Numbered from the stretch's first letter, positions 37,501-46,614 are shown. The stretch is 64,000 nucleotides of DNA from Alphaproteobacteria bacterium (GCA_017307375.1 JAFKFH010000017.1:154185-218184), one strand, 5' to 3'. Made by a program: numbers and translations. The notes: generated from the letters alone by a model not told the origin.

Positions 37501-38091
37501 CAATGCCTGTTCGCGTCCGCGCTCCCAAGCCTTGCCGGAGATGGCCTGGTAGGCCGTCCGGAATTCCTCAAGAACTCCGCGACTGTCCAGATCGCGCTCG
37601 AATTGAGCGATGTGCGGCTGCTTTCCATAATAGCCGCACATCTCGTCGAAGACTTTCTGGAACACCGAAAGCAGGGCGTCGATCTGCTCCTTGGAAATCA
37701 CATCGGCCTTCTGGTCGATGTTGAACAGAATGCTCTTCGAGGGGACCAAGACCGCCTTGCGCAGATCGGCCGCCAAAATCTCGTTGTCGGCGCACTTCTG
37801 CTTGAACAACTCATAGGCAGGCGTTCCTCCGACGTCCCGATTCTCCAGGAGGAGCGCTAGCATCTTCAGCAGATGCGACTTGCCAGACCCGAAAAAGCCC
37901 GAGATCCAGACGCCGTTGGCCGTCTCGTAGTTGTTGTAGGCGTCAAGGAATTTCTCGAGCTGGCGCTCGATCTCGTTGGTGATGACATATTCCTCGAGCT
38001 CGACTCGGAGGCTGGCTTCATCATCAGCCTTGATAACTCCCTCGATCGCGCGATCGACAGGCTTTTCGAAAATATCGCGAAGTTTGGTCAT
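34549..38091 (-). CDS. brxC: BREX P-loop protein BrxC
   Basis: 1180 residues, the normal size for BrxC. Walker A is in ISGFFGSGKSHLLKML at about residues 60-75; NFFVDEVGQYIADN at about 255-270 is the Walker B region. The C-terminal half is helical with a Pro-rich stretch near residue 1125. BrxC is a large ATPase of the BREX complex. No frame break. It follows brxB by eight bases. Confidence 0.95.
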   Translation of the reverse strand: MTKLRDIFEKPVDRAIEGVIKADDEASLRVELEEYVITNEIERQLEKFLDAYNNYETANGVWISGFFGSGKSHLLKMLALLLENRDVGGTPAYELFKQKCADNEILAADLRKAVLVPSKSILFNIDQKADVISKEQIDALLSVFQKVFDEMCGYYGKQPHIAQFERDLDSRGVLEEFRTAYQAISGKAWERGREQALLESANVAKAYAQATGADPSEGQGILTRYRQDFRSSIEDFADKVKAYIDAQEPKFRLNFFVDEVGQYIADNVKLMTNLQTIAESLNTKCRGRAWIIVTAQQDMGAVIGDMNHRQENDFSKIQARFANRMPLNSADVAEVIQKRLLKKTETGISDLSDLYHREANNLKTLFDFSDGSIRLENFRDRDHFIHSYPFVPYQYPLFQLAIQNLSQHNAFEGKHSSVGERSMLGVFQEVAVRLADIPVGGIATFDQMFEGIRTALKSNVQQSILIAEKNLGDEFATRVLKALFLVKYVKAFKPTARNISILMLDRFDIDLTKHKRNVEEALSLLEQNTYIQRNGDLFEFLTDEEKDVEQEIKAIEVDTAEIAKELEILIFDGVVKSRKLRHEASSQEYSFARYLDDRPLGRDYELAINVVTPFHEQSGNAEAIAMRTMSRDELAIALNADARFVTDLMTFKRTDKYVRQARAVAQQHTIERIIREKGEQNSSRQRDLTLRARSLLADARLFVRGEEIEVRSEDPQVRIERAFQTLVDKVHINLGMLRSVAYSENEIGKFLAQGNDGMFGGDDANLTEAEQEILNYAQANARTGIRTTVKAILERFERKPYGWSYAAILCTTASLIGRGKIEARQDGGPLESEALQRGLQNSHAHGNIVLELQVEFTPAQTRKLKEFYGEFFDTQPAGSEGKALGLETAEAFAALKNEVAVLEAQSSRYPFLSALTQVQEAVREVTGKPYAWYLQELGRHEDSLLDLKESILDPVRRFMGGSQKKIYDEARTYLSDQGANFGYGGDDKAGAIRAILDDSNCLKGNAIQQMRRTLDSLKAEVDARIVAERKAALSEVEALRERLRALPEYSVLADPDRRQIEAGFASVLETIDKSSLIAVIRERVNGFKSTAYPALLGRVTAAAPKPTREAAGVGDAQQGFREGESPAPAPPPPTEYVAATALRVAYAKPFLADERDVDAYLDTLRETLITEIRAGKRITI

Positions 38092-38099
38092 GCCCGCCC

Positions 38100-38714
38100 T
38101 CAGATCTCGTAATGCATTATATTGAATGCACGATAATATTTGTCGTCATGCAAAATACCGAATAGATCGAGCGAAGCGCCCGTAGCCAGACCATGTGTGT
38201 AGGTCCCCGGAAAGAACATCACCGTCGGCTTTTCCTTCGCAGTGCTTTGAAGATTGTTCAGCACATTGTGCGACCGAACGTAGGGAAAAACCTCACCTAC
38301 CCCCGACAGGAACAGGACGTCGAATTCCTGGTCTGAAAGGCGCGCGCCGATTTCAGGAACCAAGTGAGTTTCGGGATCGAGAACCCCCTGCAGGAGCTCC
38401 TTGAGCTCGTCCTTACTGATGCCGGGCTCGGCCGCGAGAACCTCATCCCAGATGCCCCGTTCGTGCAGCAACGCGATGCTGAGGTCGTAAAGGTTGATCT
38501 CGAACGCGCGCACGCCTCGGCTTCCCAACTGATTGACGAGACTCGCTCGCATCGCCTCCATGGCGATGGCCTCATCCGCCGGATAGGGGCAGATGAAGAA
38601 CGGCACCTCGTTGCCGAGACCCTGCTTATTCAGAAAGCGCTGACTCGCGATCACCCTTAGCAGGTGGTCGAACCGATCTTTCGGGGCGGCCATCGTCTTT
38701 CCCGTCCGTTGCAT
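38100..38714 (-). CDS. brxB: BREX protein BrxB (DUF1788)
   Basis: 204 residues from the ATG at 38714, which has GGGGAGGA seven bases upstream. The features FFICPYPADEA, FEINLYDLSIALL, VLFLSGVGEVFPYVRSHNVL and VMFFPGTY are the conserved blocks of DUF1788. Role in the complex is not well defined in the literature; it is a core component of type I BREX. The previous gene ends three bases away. Confidence 0.94.
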   Translation of the reverse strand: MQRTGKTMAAPKDRFDHLLRVIASQRFLNKQGLGNEVPFFICPYPADEAIAMEAMRASLVNQLGSRGVRAFEINLYDLSIALLHERGIWDEVLAAEPGISKDELKELLQGVLDPETHLVPEIGARLSDQEFDVLFLSGVGEVFPYVRSHNVLNNLQSTAKEKPTVMFFPGTYTHGLATGASLDLFGILHDDKYYRAFNIMHYEI

Positions 38715-38716
38715 CG

Positions 38717-39334
38717 TCAATTCCTCCCCAACTGCCGATCGGCACCCGGGAAAAGCCGAAGGTCATCGGGATTGCCCGCACGGATCATAGCCGCCACTCG
38801 GGGTGACAGCATCGCACCGAGGATTCGGTCATCCAGAGACAGTACCTCTGCTTCGCGCATGAGCCGGAAAAGAACCGCGCGCAGCTTGGCCTTGGTGGAA
38901 CTCGATAGGCCGGCCAGCTTCGGCGACCACTCTTCCTTGGCAGCCATAAAGGTATCGAAGTCGTCGTAAGTGAGATGGGTGCGAAGCGACAGGAATCGCT
39001 CGTTCAGCACCTCCACGGCGAACTCGCCAATAAATCGGTAGGCGCGGCACGCTGCGAGCCACAGAAGCGCGGCCTGTTCACTCCGCTCGCCGTCAACGAG
39101 CAATGCGAGTTCGTCGTCGGAGAGCCTTTTCAGTCGATTGACGATCTCGCGGATCGAACGCTGCGCTGAGCTCGCCTTGCGCACGGGGAACGCGCCGCTC
39201 TGCCGAGCTGTCGCAACCGTCGCATCCCAGTTATCACCCGGGGTATGAAGGCGAGCGACGGCCACGCTTTCGTTGATAAAGAGGCCACCAGTCCCGAAGG
39301 ACATAAGATATGGGCGTTGCGCGGACCTCTCCAT
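38717..39334 (-). CDS. brxA: BREX protein BrxA (DUF1819)
   Basis: 205 residues. The N-terminus YLMSFGTGGLFINESVAVA and the block RYL-like helix region around VLNERFLSLRTHLTYDDFDT are characteristic of DUF1819. BrxA is a small DNA-binding, all-helical protein of type I BREX. Its start overlaps the brxR stop by one base, so regulator and operon are translated together. Confidence 0.94.
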   Translation of the reverse strand: MERSAQRPYLMSFGTGGLFINESVAVARLHTPGDNWDATVATARQSGAFPVRKASSAQRSIREIVNRLKRLSDDELALLVDGERSEQAALLWLAACRAYRFIGEFAVEVLNERFLSLRTHLTYDDFDTFMAAKEEWSPKLAGLSSSTKAKLRAVLFRLMREAEVLSLDDRILGAMLSPRVAAMIRAGNPDDLRLFPGADRQLGRN

Positions 39335-40257
39335 CAGGCGCCCCCGCTTCCTCTTGGAGCTTGTTCAGCTTCCCCCAGTTCGAACTCGGCCCGCTTCAGC
39401 GCACACTCGGTCTCACGCGCATTCAGCGCTACGATATGCTGCGTACGCGGGTTTTGCTGGCTTGCGTCCCCCAAAAGACCCAATCGCTTGAGCACATAAA
39501 AAAGCATCGCATATCGAACCGTCAGGACGGCACGCTCTTTCACCATGCCGTAGTCCTTTGCGACCACCGCACGCTGGCTCGACGTCAGACGTGGATGCGG
39601 TCCGATCTCAATGTTGAAGGTCTCATTCCATAGGGTATCTTGTTCACTGCCCGGCCCGGGAACGCCCATATCGCGCGTGCCGAGAATGCGGGGCAGCAGG
39701 AAATCTTTGAATTTGTTGTCGATGTGGCAATAGGCGCGAGTGTGCCAGCGAAATCCATCATAGCCGAAAGCATGGGGCGTCATCCGGCGCCACACTGGAT
39801 CGGCCCGCCTACTATTCATTGATTGGTAGTAGACTTCGATCGAACGGCTCTCACGAACTGCACCGAGAATCGCCTTCAGAACGTCCGCATCGACATCGCG
39901 ACGTGGCGTCAAGGCAATGTCTGTCTCGGGAGGGTGAGCGATCCAGGACTCCCCTGGATCAGCCAAGCCCTCCGCCAGCGATCGCAAGCGTGAGAGGTAG
40001 CTGTCCGGATCGGGCTTCAGGAAAATCGGCGAAAATTGCGCGCTAGCGACATAGCGCTTGGCGCTCTTGTCATAAATGGCGTTCTGGGGCGCACGCTCCT
40101 GGTAGTGCGTCAGATCCTTCGATGCCTGGGGCACCGATACGTCGAACATCTCAACGATGTCCGAGCGGTTTACCCCGCCCTCCCAGTACAGCCTGAACTC
40201 GATGAATTCGAGTCGGCGTTCAACGCCCCATTTCAGCACCGCTGCGGCTTCCGACAT
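39334..40257 (-). CDS. brxR: BREX transcriptional regulator BrxR, WYL-domain repressor
   Basis: 307 residues from the ATG at 40257, with GGAG five bases before. An N-terminal winged helix (about 10-70, with RSDIVEMFDVSVPQASKDLT as recognition helix) is followed by a WYL-type domain (about 125-200; the motif region reads SIEVYYQSM and FRWHTRAYCH) and a C-terminal dimerisation part. BrxR proteins repress their own BREX operon and are common in defence islands. First gene of the leftward operon; the direct repeats at 40279-40324 are the probable binding sites. Confidence 0.92.
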   Translation of the reverse strand: MSEAAAVLKWGVERRLEFIEFRLYWEGGVNRSDIVEMFDVSVPQASKDLTHYQERAPQNAIYDKSAKRYVASAQFSPIFLKPDPDSYLSRLRSLAEGLADPGESWIAHPPETDIALTPRRDVDADVLKAILGAVRESRSIEVYYQSMNSRRADPVWRRMTPHAFGYDGFRWHTRAYCHIDNKFKDFLLPRILGTRDMGVPGPGSEQDTLWNETFNIEIGPHPRLTSSQRAVVAKDYGMVKERAVLTVRYAMLFYVLKRLGLLGDASQQNPRTQHIVALNARETECALKRAEFELGEAEQAPRGSGGA

Positions 40258-40278
40258 CGTCACTCCAATTTCAATCGC

Positions 40279-40324
40279 CGATACGTATAAAAACTATATG
40301 GACATATCGACGCGATCCGTATAA
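40279..40324. promoter_or_regulatory. Candidate BrxR operators in the divergent promoter
   Basis: CGATACGTATAA (40279-40290) recurs as CGATCCGTATAA (40313-40324), 11 of 12 bases identical, 34 bases apart, which is close to a whole number of helical turns. The first copy contains the perfect palindrome ATACGTAT. The block lies between brxR and the rightward small gene at 40387 and is AT-rich, so one regulator could control both transcripts. Confidence 0.55.
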
Positions 40325-40386
40325 TTATTATTCCCATCTGAGGTAGCCGTCAATGGTGATCGGCGCGAAATTCGTGAGGAAAGACA

Positions 40387-40530
40387 ATGCCGAAGCGAGG
40401 TTCGAATCGGGAAGTCACGAGCAAGAAGGCGGCGAGCGCTGCCGCCAAGGTCCTACGGAACCCGAAAAGCAGCAAGGCTGCCAAGACGGCGGCCGCATCG
40501 GCGCTGACCCAGCGTCCGAACACCAAGTAG
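40387..40530 (+). CDS. Small basic protein, 47 residues, first gene of the helicase-nuclease cassette
   Basis: An ATG at 40387 preceded by GAGGAAAGACA opens a 47-codon frame ending TAG at 40528-40530. The product begins MPKRGSNREVTSKKAAS and continues as Lys/Ala/Ser-rich helix-prone sequence with no acidic residues after the first dozen, so it should bind nucleic acid or an acidic partner. Codon use matches the following genes and the gap to the next start is 21 bases, so it belongs to the same transcript. I recall similar short proteins annotated next to defence genes but cannot name a family. Confidence 0.65.
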   Translation: MPKRGSNREVTSKKAASAAAKVLRNPKSSKAAKTAAASALTQRPNTK

Positions 40531-40551
40531 CGCCCGAAAGGAAGAGCGGCC

Positions 40552-43206
40552 ATGTCCGTCGCAAGTCGATCCACCCTCGTCGTTCACGGCCGTCTCGCCA
40601 TGCGAGAGCGCCGCCTGGCCGCGGCGCGCAACGGCCGTCATGGCCTGCGGGTCATGTCCTTCGAACAGGCGGCTGTGCGACTCGCCGGCGGTTTCGCCCG
40701 CCCGATCGATGACGAAAGCCTGCGTTCCGCGATCCAGGCCGTTCTGCCTGCAACGCCGATGGGCGAGCTGGAAAGCATTAAGTCGCTCCCCGGGATGATC
40801 GACGCGGCCGCCGATTCGCTGCACAAAGTCTGGCGCGCCGGCATCAACCTCGCGACGCGCGCGGCCGACCATCCACGAATCGACGCCATCGCTCGGCTTG
40901 AGGCGGCGGTCCTCGCGCAACTGCCCATCGGCATGATGCGCCCCGTCGACATTGTCGCCGCAGCCACCGACCGCATCACCCATGCGCCGGCCGTTCTCGG
41001 GCGGATGGAGATCACCGGCCTGACCGAACTCTCGCCCTGCTGGCGACCGCTGCTGAAGGGACTCGCCGCACATATCCCGGTGCAGTGGGTGGCCGGGCCG
41101 CGAACCGTACCCACCTGGCTCGCGGAGACCGGCGTCGGCATCTCGCACGGGGGTGCCGAATCGCCGTCGCTCAGCACCATCAGCGCGGCGACAGCCTATC
41201 ATGAAGCCATCGAGGCCATGCGCTGGGTGCGGTCGCTGCTGGCCTCCGGCATCGCGCCCTCGGAGATCGCCATCGCCACTGCGTCGCCCGCGGACTACGA
41301 CGATCACTTCCTGACCCTGCGCGCCGACGCAAATATCGACCTGCACTTCGTCCACGGCGTCGGGACCGTCACCACCCGTGAAGGACAGGCGGCCGCGGCG
41401 CTGGCGGACATCGTCGTTCGTGGCCTGTCGCAGTCGCGCCTCCGTCGACTTGCAGCGCTGTGTCGGGATTCTGCGCCGTTCGAAGTCCTGCCCGAAGGTT
41501 GGTTGCGCGTCCTGCCGACTGATGCGCCCCTGTCAACGTCCAGCGCCTGGAGCCGTCTGTTGGCCCGGCTGAAGCCCGAGGACTGGCCCGATGGCGCCGA
41601 TCACGCCCCCGGCCTGTGCGCAGTGGCCGAACTGCTCGCGAAGGGACCGGAGGCTGCGTCCGAAATCGGCGATGCCTTCCTCAAGGGCCGGGCACTCGCC
41701 ATCTGGCGCAAGGCGCTGCTTGCAGGACCTGCCGCCTCGATCGACGCGACCCTCGAAACCTTGAAGCAGGATGACGGGCTGGAAGCCTGTGTGTCCGTCG
41801 CCTGGATGCCGGCCAGCGCGCTCGCGGCCTCTCCCCGTCGCTTCGTGCGCCTGATCGGCCTCAACTCGTCACGCTGGCCGCGAGGAATCGCCGAGGATCG
41901 ACTGATCCCGGACCATATCATCCCGACGGCTGAACTCGATCCGCTGCCGGTGAATCTCGCCGATCGCCGCGACTTCGAGACGATCCTGGCCACCACGTCC
42001 GGCCAAGTCGTTCTCTCGCGCGCCCGACGCGACAGCGATGGTCGTCTTCTGGGACGCAGTCCGCTGCTGGCCGGGCATGGTGAGGAGACGTATCTCCGTC
42101 GCAATGCCGTGCCTGGACATGCCTTCAGCGAAACCGACCGCCTCATGGCCCGGCCGCAGGAGTTCGGCAGCCACCCGCAAGCGATCAGCGCGCAAGCTTG
42201 CTGGCGCGATTGGCGGCGCGCGGAGATCACGGCCCATGATGGTCTCGTCCGGGCCGATCATCCGCTCATTCTTGCGATTCTCGCACGAAAACAGTCTGCA
42301 AGTTCGCTGAAGACCTTGCTCCGCAGCCCGATGGGCTTCGTGTGGCGGTATGCGTTCGGATGGAAAGCGCCGCAAAGCAGCGCCGAGCCCCTAGTGCTCG
42401 ACGCGCTCGGCGTCGGCGATCTGATCCACATGGTGCTCGACCACGCCTTGCGCGATCTGGAGGGCGCGGGCGGACTGATGACTGCCGACGTCGCGGCGGT
42501 CGAAGCCGCGGTAGACAGAGCAGCGCGAGTTGTCGCGGCAGATTGGGAGAGCGAACGCTCGGTCCCGCCTAGCGTCATCTGGGGACGCACCATCGAGGAC
42601 GCTCGGCTCCTGGCAGGGCGAGCTCTCACCTATGGTGATGATCGTCTGCCCGACGCCCGCTCCTACGGCGAAGTACCGTTCGGCGGGTCCGAACCGAAGT
42701 CGGAGGTCGAGACGCCCTGGGACGCAAGCGTCCCGGTCACAATTCCCGATACGGGATTCGACATCGCCGGCTATATCGACCGCCTCGACATTTCGGGCGA
42801 CGGGAAACGTGCGCTCGTGCGCGACTACAAGACCGGTCGCCCGCCGCGAGGCGACATCCGGCTGAATGGCGGTCGCGAGCTTCAGCGCTGCCTCTACGCC
42901 TTCGCCGTGAAGGCACTCCTCGGAGAGGGCGTCGCAATCAGCGCGTCTCTGCTCTACCCGCGTGAACCGGTCGATCTCCAGCTCGACGACCCGGAAGCAG
43001 TGCTCGCCGAAATCACAAGGTATCTCCGCGCAGCGAGAACCAGCCTCGCTGGCGGCGCGGCGCTGCCAGGCCCCGACACGGGCGACGACTATGACGATCT
43101 CGCCTTCGCCCTGCCGGCCAACGCCGGTGCCACTTACTGCAAACGCAAGCAACCAGCGGCAACGGAACGGCTAGGCGAAGTCGCTCTGGTCTGGGAGGCG
43201 GAATGA
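40552..43206 (+). CDS. AddB-like PD-(D/E)XK nuclease, inactivated helicase type
   Basis: 884 residues with GGAAGA seven bases before the ATG. The layout resembles AddB/RexB: an N-terminal part related to SF1 helicases but without a GxxGxGK loop, a long middle region, and a C-terminal PD-(D/E)XK nuclease with GYIDRLDIS (about 738) and VRDYKTGR (about 755-762). The four-Cys iron-sulfur staple of classical AddB is not obvious. In AddAB this subunit pairs with the AddA helicase for end resection. Housekeeping alphaproteobacterial addBA sits with tsaE and trxA, not here, so a dedicated defence role is likely. It overlaps the next gene by four bases. Confidence 0.78.
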   Translation: MSVASRSTLVVHGRLAMRERRLAAARNGRHGLRVMSFEQAAVRLAGGFARPIDDESLRSAIQAVLPATPMGELESIKSLPGMIDAAADSLHKVWRAGINLATRAADHPRIDAIARLEAAVLAQLPIGMMRPVDIVAAATDRITHAPAVLGRMEITGLTELSPCWRPLLKGLAAHIPVQWVAGPRTVPTWLAETGVGISHGGAESPSLSTISAATAYHEAIEAMRWVRSLLASGIAPSEIAIATASPADYDDHFLTLRADANIDLHFVHGVGTVTTREGQAAAALADIVVRGLSQSRLRRLAALCRDSAPFEVLPEGWLRVLPTDAPLSTSSAWSRLLARLKPEDWPDGADHAPGLCAVAELLAKGPEAASEIGDAFLKGRALAIWRKALLAGPAASIDATLETLKQDDGLEACVSVAWMPASALAASPRRFVRLIGLNSSRWPRGIAEDRLIPDHIIPTAELDPLPVNLADRRDFETILATTSGQVVLSRARRDSDGRLLGRSPLLAGHGEETYLRRNAVPGHAFSETDRLMARPQEFGSHPQAISAQACWRDWRRAEITAHDGLVRADHPLILAILARKQSASSLKTLLRSPMGFVWRYAFGWKAPQSSAEPLVLDALGVGDLIHMVLDHALRDLEGAGGLMTADVAAVEAAVDRAARVVAADWESERSVPPSVIWGRTIEDARLLAGRALTYGDDRLPDARSYGEVPFGGSEPKSEVETPWDASVPVTIPDTGFDIAGYIDRLDISGDGKRALVRDYKTGRPPRGDIRLNGGRELQRCLYAFAVKALLGEGVAISASLLYPREPVDLQLDDPEAVLAEITRYLRAARTSLAGGAALPGPDTGDDYDDLAFALPANAGATYCKRKQPAATERLGEVALVWEAE

Positions 43207-46200
43207 TGAGCAGCGTGTCCAAAGTTCTCAAGGATGACGGGGCTCGCCGCGACGCGATCAGCCGCCATGATCGCTCGATCCTGGTCGAGGCCGGCGCGGG
43301 TTCGGGGAAGACCGCCGTCATGGCCGGGCGTATCGCCATCATGCTGGCCGAAGGCGTCTCGCCACGCGCTATCGCCGCCGTCACCTTCACCGAATTGGCG
43401 GCGAGCGAGCTTCTCTCGCGTGTCCGCGAATTCGTCGCCGACCTCTCGGCTGGCCATCTCGGGGCCGAGCTGCGCGTGGCGCTGCCCAATGGCTTATCGC
43501 AGGCGCAACGCGACAATCTCGCCGCCGCAAGCGCTGCCATCGACGAAATCACCTGTTCTACGATCCACGGCTTCTGCCAGCGGCTGATCAAGCCGTATCC
43601 CGCCGAGGCGGACATTGATCCCGGCGCGGGGGTCATGGATCGGAATCAAGCCGATCTCACGTTCCTCGAAATCGTCGACGGCTGGCTGCGCGAGCGTCTG
43701 TCCGGCCACCAGGGCGGCATCCTCGCTGAAATGGTGCTGCAAAGCCCTGGTGAAACCGTGGGTCTCATGCACAAAATCGCCGAGAATCTGCGTCGCCGCC
43801 GCACCCTTGCAGCTCCTCCGGCGCCGCCTCTCGATCGTCACATGACGGCCTTCCGGCAGGCAGTCGCCGATTTTGCAACCTTCATGCGCAGCGCCGAGGC
43901 CAGCGAGCCGGAAACGGAAGCAATCGTCGCGCGGCTGGTCGAAATGGCAGCCGCGCTGGCGGTCGGCCCTGATCCCGCTACGCCCTCGGGTCTGGTTCGG
44001 CTTCTGGTCTCGCGTCCGCACCCTGACCTTTGCACCAAGGCCGGCGCTTTCGCCTCCTATCGCAAGAAGGGCAAGTGGATGGCTGCGGCAAAGCAGGCAG
44101 GCCTTTCCAAGACCGATGGTGATCGGCTGAACGATGCCGCCCAAGGTCACTACGATGGCTGCTGCGCTGCGTGGATCTCGCTTCTTCAGGCGGCGGCCAG
44201 CCAGGTTCTGGCAGCGCTGATTAATGAAGCGCGTCCGATCCTCGAGCGCTATCGCGAACACAAGCGCGCCAGCGCCCAGCTCGACTTCGACGATCTCATC
44301 TTCGCCGCGCGTGACCTGCTCCGCGACCATGACGATGTCCGACGCGCGCTGGGACAGCGCTTCGCCCGCGTCCTCGTTGACGAGTTCCAGGACACCGACC
44401 CTTTGCAGACGGAGATCTTCTGGCGGCTCTGTGGCGAGCCTGTCGATGCCGATCCCGACTGGACCTCCTTTCGGATTCGGCCGGGTGCGCTCTTCCTGGT
44501 GGGCGACCCGAAGCAAGCCATCTATCGCTTCCGTGGCGCCGATGTCGGCGCCTACGTGCAGGCGCGCGACGCCTTTCGGGTGCAGGATGCTGACGGTCTT
44601 CTGTCGATCTCGACCAATTTCCGCTCCTGCGCCTCGATCCTCACCTTCGTCAATGAGCGCTTCGAGGCTGTGCTGTCGGCCGACGGGCAACCCGGCTTTA
44701 CCGCCCTCGACCCGTTTCACGACGATCGCGACGACAGCCTGTGTGTCGCGTCGCTCGACATTGCGGTGGCGGACGAGAACGGCAAGGCCAGCGCCGAGCA
44801 GCAACGAGATGCCGAAGCCGATGCTGTGGCCGAGCTGTGCGCGCGACTGATCGGCAGCCAGCCTATCCTGGATCGGCGCAGCCGTACTGAAAGAACTTGC
44901 CAGCCCGGCGACATCGCCTTGTTGGCGCCGACCGGTGCGGACCTGTGGCGCTATGAGGAGGCGCTCGAACGTCGGGGCATCCCCGTGGCGACACAGGCCG
45001 GGAAAGGCCTCTTCCGCAGGCAGGAGATCCAAGACCTGATCGCCCTGACCCGTGTTCTCGCAGACCGGCGCGACACGCTTGCGCTCGGCGCGCTGCTGCG
45101 CGGCCCGCTGGTCGGGCTCACCGAAGAAGAACTGCTGGACATCGTCTGGGCGCTTCCGCGCTCCGAGGAAGAGCCAGACCGGATCCCCCGCCTCGACCTC
45201 GGCGTCGATCCCGCGACCATCGGACATCCGATGGCGCGCGACGCCCTCGAGAAGCTGCAGGCGCTCTACCGGCGAGGCAACAGCACGACGCCGCATGAAC
45301 TGCTCTCGCATGCCGTCGACGCCTTGAGGATGCGGCCTCTCCTTCTTGAGCGACATCGTGGCCAGGCCGAGCGCGCGCTCGCCAACGTCGATCTCTATCT
45401 CAGCCTGTCGACCGGTTATGCCGTGCGCGGACTCCGCGCTTTCGCCGAAGCGATGACGGCGGCCTGGACCGATGAGGCGCGCGCGGTCGAAGGTCGGCCT
45501 GACGCGCAGGAGGAGGCCGTCGCGCTTTTCACTATGCATGCCGCCAAGGGCCTCGAGTGGCCGATCGTCATCCCCGTCAATACCATGACCGGCGTCATGG
45601 CGCCCGACAGCGCGGTGATCGATCGTCAGACTGATACGTTCTACTGCCCGGTCCTGGGTGTTGCGCCCAATGGCTATGACGCCGCGCGCCAGGCGGAGAA
45701 GGACGAACTGGATCGCGAACGGATCCGACTCTGGTATGTAGCCGCAACGCGCGCCCGCGAACTTCTTATCCTTCCCCGGCTCGATACAACGCCCTCGAAA
45801 TCGGCTTGGATCGGTCTCGTCGATCTGTCGCTCGCCGATCTTCCGGCCCTGGATGTCTCGCATCTCCCGCTCGACGCTGCTGCCGCAGCGGTCGGCGCGG
45901 GCAATGCCCAAACCCGCGACGGCTTCGCCGCCGAAGCGGCCGCTATCGCTGATCGCCAAACGCGCCTGATCTGGCTCGCGCCCAGCCGTGATGAGAACGC
46001 CGGCGGCTCCGTGCTGCGGGAGGAGGAAGCCGACATCTGGACCGGCTCAGCCGACGATCAGCCGCCGGAACATGAGACGAACATCGTAGTCCAAGGTGGT
46101 CGGGAGCGCGGGCTGATCCTTCACAAGTTGATGGAAGAGGTGCTGACCGGCGAAACCAGGGAAGTACCGGCAGCACTTACCGAACGCGCAGCCAATCTCA

Positions 46201-46601
46201 TCCGTGCGCTCGGCGAGACTCCAGTCGCCGATCCGGCTAGGGGTCTGTCCGCCACGGAACTGGCGGGATGCGTCACGCGAACCCTAGCTTTGCCGGTAAT
46301 CGCCGACTTGCGGCCTGGGCTCGTGGCCGAGTTTCCCGTCTATGCCATCCAAGCCGAGAAAGGTGAAGAGATCGCGACCGCCGGCATCGCGGACGCGCTG
46401 ACGGTCACTCCGGATGGCTGCCCAGTCGTTGTCATCGATTGGAAGAGCGACGTCAGTCCCGCCGCCCAGACGCTGGATCATTATCGGGCGCAGGTTCGCA
46501 CCTATCTCGACATGACCGGCGCCGAAAAGGGCCTGATCGTTTTGATGACGACCGGAGCGGTGATCACAGTCTCGCCGTCTCCACAGACCGTGGTAGCCTG
46601 A
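43203..46601 (+). CDS. UvrD/AddA-like helicase with C-terminal nuclease domain
   Basis: 1132 residues. SF1A motifs are complete: Walker A AGAGSGKTAVM (about 30-40), motif Ia AAVTFTELAASEL, Walker B VLVDEFQDTDPLQ (about 390-402), motif III VGDPKQAIYRFRGAD, motif V TMHAAKGLEW and motif VI YVAATRAREL. The C-terminus has IADALTV and VVVIDWKSD (about 1060-1083), the PD-(D/E)XK pattern of AddA. With the AddB-like partner it can unwind and cut DNA from an end. The ATG doublet at 43203 overlaps the preceding stop, and GGGAGGCGGA lies upstream. Confidence 0.88.
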   Translation: MMSSVSKVLKDDGARRDAISRHDRSILVEAGAGSGKTAVMAGRIAIMLAEGVSPRAIAAVTFTELAASELLSRVREFVADLSAGHLGAELRVALPNGLSQAQRDNLAAASAAIDEITCSTIHGFCQRLIKPYPAEADIDPGAGVMDRNQADLTFLEIVDGWLRERLSGHQGGILAEMVLQSPGETVGLMHKIAENLRRRRTLAAPPAPPLDRHMTAFRQAVADFATFMRSAEASEPETEAIVARLVEMAAALAVGPDPATPSGLVRLLVSRPHPDLCTKAGAFASYRKKGKWMAAAKQAGLSKTDGDRLNDAAQGHYDGCCAAWISLLQAAASQVLAALINEARPILERYREHKRASAQLDFDDLIFAARDLLRDHDDVRRALGQRFARVLVDEFQDTDPLQTEIFWRLCGEPVDADPDWTSFRIRPGALFLVGDPKQAIYRFRGADVGAYVQARDAFRVQDADGLLSISTNFRSCASILTFVNERFEAVLSADGQPGFTALDPFHDDRDDSLCVASLDIAVADENGKASAEQQRDAEADAVAELCARLIGSQPILDRRSRTERTCQPGDIALLAPTGADLWRYEEALERRGIPVATQAGKGLFRRQEIQDLIALTRVLADRRDTLALGALLRGPLVGLTEEELLDIVWALPRSEEEPDRIPRLDLGVDPATIGHPMARDALEKLQALYRRGNSTTPHELLSHAVDALRMRPLLLERHRGQAERALANVDLYLSLSTGYAVRGLRAFAEAMTAAWTDEARAVEGRPDAQEEAVALFTMHAAKGLEWPIVIPVNTMTGVMAPDSAVIDRQTDTFYCPVLGVAPNGYDAARQAEKDELDRERIRLWYVAATRARELLILPRLDTTPSKSAWIGLVDLSLADLPALDVSHLPLDAAAAAVGAGNAQTRDGFAAEAAAIADRQTRLIWLAPSRDENAGGSVLREEEADIWTGSADDQPPEHETNIVVQGGRERGLILHKLMEEVLTGETREVPAALTERAANLIRALGETPVADPARGLSATELAGCVTRTLALPVIADLRPGLVAEFPVYAIQAEKGEEIATAGIADALTVTPDGCPVVVIDWKSDVSPAAQTLDHYRAQVRTYLDMTGAEKGLIVLMTTGAVITVSPSPQTVVA

Positions 46602-46614
46602 GGGAGGCGTCCAG

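Noticed and set aside
43494..45959. 821-codon open frame on the minus strand, antisense to the UvrD-like gene
   Set aside because: Mirror of strongly biased GC-rich codons; the plus frame has complete helicase motifs, the minus frame has none.
40552..46601. Housekeeping addBA repair genes
   Set aside because: Context next to BREX and an SF2 helicase, with a dedicated promoter and small basic protein, differs from the usual alphaproteobacterial addBA neighbourhood; cannot be fully excluded without the rest of the genome.
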